DNA from: Albula goreensis
Taxonomy: Eukaryota; Chordata; Actinopteri; Albuliformes; Albulidae
Direction: 5' to 3'
Length of the DNA stretch: 64,000 nt
Assembly (NCBI GenBank): GCA_022829145.1
Contig: CM040761.1
Span: 16,426,245 to 16,490,244, forward strand
Made by a program: the position numbers and the translations under genes
The notes under the pieces: model-generated
Told to the model about the DNA's origin: nothing
Databases searched by the model: none
What the model saw: only the letters and a program-made list of their open reading frames with translations
In this document: one piece after another, positions 12,449 through 23,400 of the stretch
Layout of the letters: every line of letters begins with the position of its first letter
Position numbering within the stretch: position 1 is the first letter of the stretch

Positions 12449-15400
12449 CGTCCTGCTTGGCTGTGGGCCAGAGTTGGCACTGACATGGTCAGCATTCAAT
12501 GCCAGGAAATATGGACCAGCATACTGGGAGGATGTGCTGATTGGCAATGTGCTTAAAACTTTCTAAGTAACTATAGAAATAGGGCTGAACCACTCAACCA
12601 TTTTGACCATTTTGAAACCCTTTTGACATTTTGGTATTTGAGGATACCCTTGTGATCAGCAATGTTCACCTGTGACCTCCCTGAGCTTCTTCACAGCTGG
12701 CTCCTCCAGCAGCTTGAGCTGGTCCTTCACCAGCACCTCGAAGGTCTTGTAGTTGATGAAACCTGGAAGCTCCCTTCCACGGTATTTAACCTCGTATTCA
12801 GCCACCTCCTTCTCAATCTTCCTGTTGACTACAGAGACAGTTAACAGCACATATGAGTCTTTATTCAGGACCAACAACAGTTTTAAAAACCATTTTGTGA
12901 ATAGTACACAGTGATCCAGAAATACAGCTTCATTTCTCATTATTTACTAAAGTAGTTATTAACACACATACAGATTTGCCAGCTATTTGTGTATTTTGGC
13001 CCCTTATACATTAAGAGGCCAATGTATAAGGTGTTTATAGGTATTGTAACAAACATTACAAAAGGATTGAGGGTAGCAGACCTGCTGTAGGCTTCTCCAC
13101 CTATTGTAGAGCCAGCTACAGAAGAAATGATGCAAAGCTCTACTGGTGTTTTTTGCTATAGATAGTTCATATAACACTACTCCTACTGAATCATCATCAT
13201 CATTCTAAAACCAATATTCTTATTATCTCAATCCTGGATGAATTAATGCTATTTTATTAACTATTAAATCAAGAGGAAAATGTAACACTTACAGTTGTCT
13301 CCAGAACGGTCGAGATGTGCCTTCCACTTCCCGAACTCAGTCCTCAGCTTGGAAAAGAGGTTCAGCTTGTACCCGTTCCTCAGCTCCTCACCAATAGTCA
13401 GGTTGATGATGTCATGGGTGAACGCTGTCACTTTCTGTGGAAATATGCAGATTCTGACAGGTCAGTTCTATCCACATCACAGGCTGACAACATTAGACAC
13501 TCTGCTTTTTTTTTTAGACACTCACATCGATCAGGAAGACCATCCTCTCCGCGGGCCCATCTGGAGGCCCGGATCCATATTTCTCCAGTTCTGCCTGGGT
13601 CTCACCCAGTCTAGCCTCGATCTGCTCCTCCAGCCGAGGCAGAGATTTCTAAAGGCAGAATAACCACACCTCAACAGTCTCCTCATTTACCATAATGACA
13701 AACTGAGCACATTGTGTAAATGTTAATGTTTTACCATAGCTTTACATTCTTAAGAGACATTCTTAAGCAGCGTACAAAAAAGTGTGGTCATAATGGATAG
13801 GCCACTAGTGCAGTAGTATCACATTCAGATGATTCAAACCATTTGACATATTCAGCAAAATCAGTTATTCAGAACTTACAATTCAGTACTACAACTCAGT
13901 ATATACTAACTTTGTTCCATATTGTGGTTATTTTACCATTCTGCAAATGAAAATAAAGGCGCAAGTAATTCAGTTTAATGTACATTGGGAAGACAAAAGG
14001 AGAATATGGTACAGGTGGTAATTGGGAGAAGTGAGGGCTTGTGAATAGGAGATTGCAGGCTAGTGGTGAATGTGCCCCTTACCTCAATGTGATGCACCAG
14101 CTCCAGTGTCAGTTTCTCTGCTAGTTTTGGGATGGTGGCAAAGCCTTCATCCAGCAGGGTACTTAAGAAAAGACCACCATTATTACAAAAATGTTTGCAC
14201 TTAACAGTTTAGAGCAATACCTTAACAGTTTCATGTCACAGTATGCTAACATTGCTTCTGCTTTCAAATGTAAAAACATATCAGACCATGCTAATCTCAT
14301 TGCCTAATGCTTATACATAGCCTAGCTCATTATGTTACCATGCTCTCACACAGAGAAGGAAAGATCAACTCTCACAGGGATCATATGACCTCTGCTTTGT
14401 CTTAAGGCGATAGAGGAAAATATGAACTCAGTGTGACACAAGAGTACTTTTTTCAAAGCTTTTCAGAGAGAGGGTAATTCAGACTTCTGGCTCATGCTAG
14501 AAAGTGGATGATAACTAATATTATCCCAGACAATACTCTGAAGAAACAAAGTTTGATGTTACATTTATGAGACTGTGTTTTGTTTACTGAGTTGCCCAGA
14601 TTCTTAAATTTACAAAGGCAACTGAAAGTGAATCCTTAGCGCTGTATGACCCTCCCAGAACACACACTGCAGAACCCCATCTATGAATCTACCCTTTAGA
14701 TGCAGTAAGAATGTGGTGATAATTTTGATGTTCACCTTAGCAGGCTAATCATAGCTCTTATTGTGTAGGGCAGCCAGTTGAGGCTATGGTTTAAAATAGC
14801 AGACCTACTCTCATTACAAACACTACAATGAATTCTGAATGAACTCCAGTCTTAAGATAAGGGGGACCACTTTAATGGTGCACCTGAAGTGGGGGTGGTC
14901 CTGGAAGAAGGCCTTCTCCCTGTTGGTGGCTTCGCTCAGGGACACCTTATCTTGAATCTCCTTCTGGCCCCGGCACTTGACGAGCATGTAGCCCTTGGTC
15001 AGGTGGATGACTTCGTTATGGATGATGTCCACCACTGTCTCCTCTGTGCCCTTGTCTACCAGGTCTGGCTTTGTCAGGATACCTGCCCACATTTGTGATT
15101 ACAATTGCAGAGGTTATTTTTCATTTACTGATGCAAATTCTATCTATGTATATATCTATTGTATATATGTCTTCATGATTGGAGTGCTGCCTTTTTTATC
15201 TAATAATAGATTCATGGGTGGAGCAAGCTGTAGTCATAATACAAGATTAAACTGAAGATAAGTTAGTTTATATTGATCTCAGAAAATCAGCTGGGTGGAA
15301 CTATATCTGTAATTACAGCAATGACAGATAGTCAAATAAATGTTTTATTACCCAGAGTTCTCTCCCCATCAGGGTCCGCTATCTGTGCCATCTGTAAGGC

Positions 15401-17819
15401 CTCTGTTGTTGCTATGTCGACATTGCATGGTACCACTACCAGATTAATGGTCTCATCCTTCCTGACAAATTTATTGATCAGCCTTTTTATCTGTAAAAAC
15501 AGATCATTTGTTCACACAGCTTCTCTTATCAGCTTAGACAGAGGAAAAACCTCCTGATATAAAATGAATGTGTCACATGCACTAAAAATCATTTGCAACA
15601 GTATTTCTTTAATTGCTTTCCTTAATTGCTACACACAGTATCAGAAATTAATCACTTTGTGCATGCCATATTTGTGAGGAGGACACCACTGTTAATCTGC
15701 AAACACGGCTGATGTGGGTCCAGATGAAGTCCAGATGAAGTAGTCAGAACACTCGCCTGATCCCCAATGTTCTCAGGCTGACCCTTCACTGCGACTCTGG
15801 CGATGCCCGGCAGGTCGATGAGCGTGAGGTCAGGGACGTCGGGAGAAGAGATCTGCAAAGTGATGAGTTCATCGCTGATCCCAACACCAACTCCTGCCAT
15901 CTCGTCCTGAGCTGAAAGATAATTTTGGGGATGGGGGGTCAATAGGTTATCGTACATTGCCTTTATTAAGAGTGTTTTATCCCTAAGTGCCCAATAAAAT
16001 TTAAACATTCTGTTTTAGGGCGAGAATGCTTTATGTCTGAATGCTGTGTGTCTGTATGCCTTTCTGACTCTGGGAGTGGGGGGTTATCAAAGAGGCATAA
16101 ATACGTATTTCAGTTTCAGGGTATTCAATTCCTTGACCAATCTTATGGAATTTCAATATATCTGCTGGACAATTAATGGACAGTTAATGGCTGATTAACT
16201 ATGCCACTGGAGAAATACAGAGTCAGCATACCGGTATATTCAGTTCATGACCCAGTAGGTGCTCAGCAAGCTGGGAGAGGCCACCAGAATGTGATGATTT
16301 TAACCAGCTTACCCCTTATTTTTCCCAAATGAGGCTCAGCCACTTGTTGCCTTGCCAACATACACCTCCAGCCATAGCAGATAATGCCAGTGATGGGCAA
16401 CTGGACAACTGCACCACCGACATGTGCCTTTTCCACCATGAGCAATTGGATAGTATTTTTTTAAATTAATCAACAGAGAGGAAAGATCAGTGAGAAGTGA
16501 GCCAGTAGCCCTTACCTTCTCTGATCCATTTATCCACATCAGCTGGGTCAGTAATATCTTCCTCTTTGCCATTGAAACTGATTTTCCCATGCCAGACATC
16601 ATCTTCCTTCGTTCTCTTCATCTTCAGCTCCAGAGGACATCTTGTCACAATACCTGCAGAGAGATAAGGGATGGGGGGAGGGACAATACTGCTTTCAATG
16701 CCAAACATTCCTGTAATTTTTCAAAAAGAATTGCACAAAAACTCTTGGGGTTAAAAAGTCCATAAACTAGTCCACCTCTTCATTAAAACAGTTAAGCGCT
16801 TTTGAATAGATGTCTATGAAATGCAAATAGACAAACACAGAAAACACCTATCAACCACATTGTTGACAAAAACATAGTTTAACTGTTTAGACGCTTGTTG
16901 GCTCACAGCTGCACGGTGCCACCATTTCATTCTCTTGGATAATAAAATTTTGGCGTCAGGATAATTCAGTCATCTCATAATCTCAAAGTTGAGGCAACGT
17001 CATATTGTTCGTGTATCAAACATATGAAGCATGTAAGCAACTATGTTCGCGCAGACCGGGAATGGCAGACCGGGTAAGCGCATTACCGTGAGCGTGAATG
17101 TGTGTTGGCGAGCGTCTATGCATGCTTACCGCTTCCTCTTGGTAGCGCCACTCCAGACAAAGCCTCTAATACGGAGCTCTTTCCCGAGCTCTGGTCCCCA
17201 ATCACAGCGATAGCCGGTAAAGCCAAGTCCTTCTCCACCCCAAGGGAGCGCAGGGAGTCAATCAGGTCGATGCAGGGACGCACCTTCTCCTCATAGTGCT
17301 GGTTCAGGGTGTTGCTCATTTTATCTAGTAAATGCAATGTTAATACAGGAGGTCCTCGGGTTACGACGGTCTCGAGTTACGTCGTTTCGTGATTACGACG
17401 CACTCTCATAAATTACTTAAAAAACCTAGTTTAGACCTAGGCGGTTTGTTTCGCAAATACGACCACAGAAATAAAGATGAGAAATTGTTCTCTCTTTTTT
17501 ATTACTGTTTCATTTAATTACTGTGTTTTTATTACTGTTTCATGTGTTGTGTGTACAGTGTGAGTGACTTCAGGTGTTAATTTAGGTAAAATTTAGGTAT
17601 AAATTCCGGCTTACGTCGAAAATCGGCTTATGACAATGGCTGTTGACGTTACGAACGTTGAAACATTAACAAGTCGCCAATATTAACCACAAATATATTT
17701 CAAATGGCAAAACATCTCTTACATAAATCAATTCGAATTAAACAAAGAAATCGACAAGAATAATGCAAGTATGCCATACCTTTTTCAGATTCCAGTATCT
17801 CCAAACTGGAGTCGGCCAT
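10672..17819 (-). CDS. mx: Mx gene 2: interferon-induced dynamin-like GTPase, complete
   Basis: Thirteen coding exons: 17780-17819, 17130-17324, 16516-16653, 15757-15911, 15352-15490, 14884-15082, 14083-14161, 13526-13648, 13293-13434, 12670-12828, 11970-12046, 11190-11435, 10672-10896. Together they give 1917 nt, 638 residues, with no stop or frameshift. Domains in order: short leader, GTPase domain (P-loop GDQSSGKS near residue 47; DLPG; TKPD), bundle-signalling elements and helical stalk, hypervariable L4 loop, and a carboxy-terminal GTPase effector/stalk region ending in KF. The first exon encodes a 13-residue leader joined to the common [12 protein letters not shown] start. The intron after 15757 begins with GC instead of GT. 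A strong ISRE lies about 110 bp above the ATG. The nearest relative here is gene 3. Expected role: an interferon-induced oligomeric GTPase that restricts RNA viruses. Confidence 0.93.
12419..12447. repeat. GT microsatellite in Mx gene 2 intron
   Basis: About 14 GT units inside the intron between exons 12670-12828 and 11970-12046. It is not placed beside a splice site. Confidence 0.95.
15755..15756 (-). other. GC-type 5' splice donor in Mx gene 2
   Basis: The exon ends in GATCAG and the intron starts GCGAGT. The four paralogues have GTGAG at this site. GC-AG introns are a known functional minority class, usually with a strong surrounding consensus as seen here. Confidence 0.8.
17345..17665. 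mobile_element. Degenerate Tc1/mariner (pogo/Tigger)-like MITE in Mx gene 2 intron 1
   Basis: The left part contains CCTCGGGTTACGACGG and the right part contains GGCTTACGTCG, CGGCTTATGAC and GTTACGAACG. The repeated TTACGA/TTACGTCG theme at both ends resembles Tigger-type terminal repeats. There is no transposase. The exact ends and TA duplication could not be fixed. It lies between exon 17780-17819 and exon 17130-17324. Confidence 0.4.
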
Positions 17820-17928
17820 AATTCATTCTATTGCGTGCTGATACTGGGAAGCTTGTTCTCTGTTGAATGGACTTACTTTGCGGCAGCATCACTGTAGAGG
17901 AGGAGGAGGGTGTTGCGTCTGGAAAAAC

Positions 17929-17940
17929 GAAAATGAAACT
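17929..17940. promoter_or_regulatory. ISRE of Mx gene 2
   Basis: GAAAATGAAACT is a full match to the ISRE core GAAANNGAAA. It lies 110 bp above the ATG at 17819. An additional AAAACGAAAA directly abuts it. This is the expected site for ISGF3/IRF binding and interferon induction. Confidence 0.8.
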
Positions 17941-18373
17941 CCTGTAGCCAAGTTTCGATTCCATGTAAACTGCAGAAAGGACCGGTCTGTCTTCTCTTTC
18001 CGGACATGGACACGCGATACCTTGTTCAGTATTCGCAGCGGTAGGACATTACTCAGATTTCAAAATGCAGGCATTGCAATCGCCGTAAATCACTCCCATA
18101 TACCCTTCTGACTGAAATGATGTACTTAAAACCTCATACCCTAACCTCTAAAATGACTTGTGTCGATAAAAACTTTAGTTTTGAGGACTGATGCATATTT
18201 CTGCGGTTTAACATGCAATTTCAAAGTGCTGCTGTGGACGTCAGCTTTTAACTTTACCGAGGCGTGAGAGCCCCCTCTACTGGCTAAAAGAACTTGACAG
18301 AATGAAACAATAACTGGCCGCGAGTAATGCATGCTATAAAAGCAAATACAGCAGGACCCATATTACCATCAGC

Positions 18374-19265
18374 CAGTGACGTGCGGTCAGGGGAGGCAGG
18401 TGAGGCAGTGCCTCACCAGCCATCATGGAAAGAAAGAAAATATATAATAATAAAATAATTTAAATTGTTATATTCATCCGGTGGTTTGTACTAAAAATAT
18501 TTATTTTTCATTTAGCTTCACCAATTTCGATTATTCTTTCTTCAAAATCTGAATTTTCTTAATTTCCCATTCAAATGCTTGGAAGCGATGCCGGTGAGGC
18601 AGCAGCGAGCTCAGCCTCACCTTGGATTGCGCAACCCCTGGCTAACTGCGCTGGCTGCTAAGCGGAGAGAGCATGTTGCTGTACGGCGTCAATAAAATGG
18701 TTTAAACACATTTAATATGTAAACTGATTTTCAATAATTTAGCTTATGTATATAATGTACAGTGCTTTTTGTCACCAACTGTGTTTGTGTAACGTGTTTC
18801 GTGTGCTGAGCGATTATAAACGGCAGAGAACAGGTTGGAGGTGAGGCAGGCAGTTCTCTTGCCTCATGGCAGGGGGCGCTCAAGATCCCAGACATTCGTC
18901 TTGTCACTCCACAACTGCAGAGTAAGTGACAGCGAGCTAGGCTAAACGATACGGTAAGCAAGTCAAGTGCAGCGATAGATTATTAGAGATAGAGATTATT
19001 TTTTTTCCTCTCGCCTATCCCGACTTTCAACATGGATGACTACATTTCGACACTAAAACAGTTTTCTCAAGTGGACTTTCAATCGAAGCAGGAGATAATA
19101 ACTAAAGGAAGACCAACGCCGGAGCTGAAAGGATTGCTTGTATGTGTAAAGGATGCAGAAGTGAAACATAACCTGTAAACTGCTGTCAATCTATGCATCT
19201 ATTTGCAAATCTGATTCTGATGACGTCAGTGCCTCACCAGCTATGAACCTCACCGCACGTCACTG
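18374..19265 (+). mobile_element. hAT DNA transposon, internally deleted, with intact target duplication
   Basis: The ends are CAGTGACGTGCGGTCAGG (left) and its inverted partner CAGTGACGTGCGGTGAGG (right, minus strand). A perfect 8-bp duplication CCATCAGC flanks it (18366-18373 and 19266-19273). A further inverted segment, GTGCCTCACC, recurs near each end. The length is 892 bp, too short for a full transposase. The perfect duplication suggests a fairly young insertion. It sits between the Mx gene 2 promoter and the gene 3 terminus. Confidence 0.85.
19032..19178 (+). pseudogene. hAT transposase amino-terminal fragment
   Basis: An ATG-initiated 48-codon frame inside the 18374-19265 element. 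It begins MDDYISTLKQFSQ and contains KGRPTPELKG, then meets a TAA. The GRPTP-E-L-type motif and the leading position agree with the start of a hAT-type transposase; the rest of the gene is deleted. The assignment rests on context and motif flavour, not a database match. Confidence 0.5.
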
Positions 19266-20434
19266 CCATCAGCTTATTATGAACTAAAACCATAGTCTTA
19301 AAACCAAAGTCGTACTTTGAGATGCTTCTTGAATATGTGCTCAGATATCACTCAAGAAAACATGAGGTTAACATACTCATCTGAACAAATTATTTAAACC
19401 ATTTGATTATTGGAAAAGTGGAATGACCACTCCCTGTGCGGTGCTCAAAGAACCACATAATGGCCAGCCTGCCAGCCTTGTTTATTTGGTATGCCTGACC
19501 CATATGAAGACAATATTCTCCACATAGGTGCTGCCCATCAGTGGGAGGATAAGATTCCACTCGTCTTTGACATTATGAAATGGAAGATGCCTTTTCAATG
19601 CCCTCCATCTGCAGTGAAATGTAGAGAATAATTTTCCATGGCAGGACACCAGAGAAATAGAGGAGAGCACTTAACAGCGGTGGTACTCCACCTCCTGAAA
19701 CCTGTCATGTGATGTAGAGCAAGGCGACAAAAGGTCTCTGGCTTTTAACGAGGGTGTCACATTTAACAGAACAGGAATGTCTGTTCTTAGTGAACATCTC
19801 ACAATGTGTCACTGTCTTAAATTATCTGATTTTTTCTTTAGATGTTCAAAAAATTTAAATACTCATGAGTATGATAATAATATGTTCTATTAACATGGCA
19901 AATATGTTCATACAGTTCAGTTGAATGCATAATAATGAAATTTCACATTTACAGTCAGAGAAAGCTGCTATTATCTATGAACAGTATTTGAAAATCTTAA
20001 AACAGCCATTAAAGTGATCAGTTGAAGTAAAACTGTATAACCTGTTAATAGTTTAACAAACAACTGAATGCAGGAGTCGTGTACTCAGTTAAACATGAAC
20101 AGTAAAACATAGGTACATTTAAATCACTGAAACAAAACAGAAAACGTAGGGCTTTAGATATAGTAACCAAAACCAGAATACTGTATGTCCAGGGTGTCAG
20201 ACTCACATTCTGAAGGGCTACAGTGGCAGTTAGTTTTTTTATCTATTTCAGCACTTATGTGATTTGGCCATTGATATAGAGATTCTGCACACCTTGCTTC
20301 CATTGTCTAATATGACTGCTGATCTAAAAATCATAAACATCTGCAGCCTTCTAGGACTTGACTCTGACATCACTGGTGTTTACACTTCATGGTACAGTAA
20401 CAGGTAACTTGACTCCTGGCCGAGATCCAGGTGT

Positions 20435-23400
20435 TTAAAACTCCAGCAGGTAGTTGTGTGCCTGTGTCAGGCGCTTGAGGCGGCTCTGCAGAGCAGCTCT
20501 CTTGGCGCCGATGTCAAAGTCTTCTTTCAGCAGCAGCTCCACGTTCTCCTTGTCCTGCAGCATCTGCAGCATCTCCCTCTGCAGCTGCGCAGCCGACTCC
20601 TGCAGTATCAGGTAGCGGATGACCAGGGGGATTTGGTCAGCCAGGCGCTGGCTTGCAATCTGGAATGGGAAGCGCACAGGGAGAGGTCATGTGACAGAAC
20701 GTTGGCAGGAAATTCTGTAGTTCCTAGTCTAGGGTGTTTGATCAGCTTGCATGAGAGAAGCTCTCTAAAATGAAAATATCTTTACAAACACCTACTCTAC
20801 ATAAACCATATTTCAGCCTGAACAGGTAGACAACCCTAAAAATGAAGACAGCAATTTGTGAAGCATTTATACATTGACATGACATTTTTACATACATAAA
20901 TTTTCATTTGGAAAATTCAAAATTTGTGATATTTTGTTGGACAGAGGACTAAATTGGCCACACCCACTCTGTAATAGGCCTTGAGGTGTGATGTCATTTC
21001 CTGCAGGGTGGCATGGTAGTCTGTGCTGTAAACCAGACTGCTTGTGTTCATCACTGCCCTCTCCGTGGCCTTGCTCTGTTTCTCCTCCTCCAGGTTGTAG
21101 CTGTAGGTGCTGTCCTGGGTGTAAACGATCAGCTCCATCTTGAACTGGGTTCTCAGCATGGACTCTGCTGTGGACTCCTTCTCCTGCTTGATGGCCTCCA
21201 GTTTGGTCTAAATGTCAGGAAGTAAAATAGTAAAATGTTACTGAACTCCTTCATCAGGGGCAATCATTCAAGGCCAAGAAGATGTTACATAAGTGTGTAC
21301 AGGTTTTTAAATAGGCAATAGGTAACTAGCCCTGGTCACAAACTTAAAACATAACTTTGTTTTTTCCTACAATTTTTCAATGTAGGAACAGACTGTTTCC
21401 CATGGCTTTGATACATGGAAGAGATTAATTAATGAAACTAATTTGTTTTCACCCTGTAAATCCTGTACCATTACATGTGCAGCACAATTAGTTTAGCATA
21501 CAATTTTAAAAATTATACCTTGGCTGTCTTCAGGAGATTTGGGTATCCTTTCAAATGGTTCTGGGCCACTTGCACAAATGCCCTTCTGACAATATCTGCC
21601 AAAGGAATATAAGTCCATTTTAATTCCAGCTTACACTACAGCGGCTCTGAATTTATATTGCTAAGCCAATATCTAGTTCTGTTGTGTAATCGCACTTTAT
21701 ACTAAGTCTTTTGTCTAAAAGATGTCATGAAACGTGCAATGTTTCCTTAATTGTTTCATGAATCATCAATGTGGAAACGGATGGCAGAACAAATGTGATG
21801 AAAAATGCTTTTCTCAATTGACAGGCCCTTGTCACAAGAAAAATTCTGAGACCAAAAGGTCCTACACACATAATGATTATACAGCTGATAAGCTATGCTA
21901 TCGCAGACAAAGCAAATGATTCATGAATTCTGCATGTATTGTGTCAGAGTAGGTGAGGTCTCCTTGGCTGATGTGCATGTGGTATTACCTGTGACCCCCT
22001 TCAGCTTCTTCACTGCGGGCTCCTCCAGTTGTTTGAGCTGGTCCTTCACCATCACCTCGAAGGTCTTGTAGTTGATGAAACCTGGAAGCTCCCTGCCACG
22101 GTAATTGGCTTCAAAGTCATCTACTTCCTCATCAATCCGCTCTTGAACTGTAAATGTAACAGTGTATAGAGAGGCCCCCACATGCACTTTAAAGGATATA
22201 ATTATTCACAAATACAGTTCAGTATGTTCTGCAAAAACCAAAATTCACTCGCAAAATGTCAATTAAAAAAAAGTACAAATGTTGATTAAATCCAGGTCCG
22301 AGTTTTAAAACATAGCACAGCACTGCCAAAACCACCCCTTCAATGTCTTACACTAATAACTACTGTAAAGAACTAGGCTCATACTCCCTTCACTAGAACC
22401 CGGCAAACTCACAGATGTCTCCAGACTGATCAAGCTGCACCTTCCACTTCCCAAACTCTGTCCTCAGGTCAGAGAAGAGGTTCAGCTTGGTCCCATCCTT
22501 CAGCTCCTCACCAATCGTCAAACTGATGATGTCCTGGGTGACCCCCTCTGTGCAAACTTCACAGAGATGTCTCACAGAGGAAATACATGTACAATCTACA
22601 CAACTGATACACCACGAAAATTAACTTATAAAAATAAATCATATGTTTGCATGTATATGAGAAATTATTTGTTTGCCTCTAGCATTTGTGTATTTGTTTT
22701 TAAAAAAATGTGTATTTTAAATCAATACACATTTTTAGCATGTGCTGTCCATACCTTCCTAGTTTCAGTGAAAATCAATTCCCTGCTTTGAAGGTGCTTG
22801 TATATAATAAACCTAGATTCTGTCTTGTGTAGGACAGACCTTTAGAGCTGGCCACTGTATCTCTGCACAACTCCCCCTTATTTACACTCACGCCACATAG
22901 TAACTTGTTGAGTGAGCAAAAGTATTCCTGAGGAACTAGGACTCACATTGATTAGGAAGTATATCCTCTCTGCAGGGTCTGTGGGAGGCCCCTCTCCATA
23001 CTTCTCCATCTCTGCCTGGGTCTCAGCCAGCTTTGCATCAATCTGCTCTTCCAGCCGAGGCAGAGATTTCTAAAGGCAATGAAAACACACCTGAGTGAAT
23101 GGTTGCCAGCCTTATGTTAATAAGAGCAAAGCTGACACTGTGGTCAGTTTATCCAAGTAAGAAAATAATGTACAGTGGAATGTAGCAGGCTGATCAGGAC
23201 TCAAACAGCTACCACAGTGACCTCTTGTGGAAGTAGTTGGTAGTTGTCATCTCCTGGATGATATTGAGGGTACTCCTTACCTCAATGTGATGCACCAGCT
23301 CCAATGTTAGTTTCTCTGCTAATTTGGGAACGGTGGCAAAGCCTTCATCCAGCAGAGTGCTGCAGAGACAAGACCAACAGATTGAAAAAAAACTGCAGGA

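Larger units (their letters stand above)
17945..20434. other. Spacer between Mx gene 2 promoter and Mx gene 3 3' end
   Basis: It contains the hAT element at 18374-19265 and otherwise no recognisable gene. The portion approaching 20435 is presumably Mx gene 3 3'UTR and flank. Confidence 0.6.
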
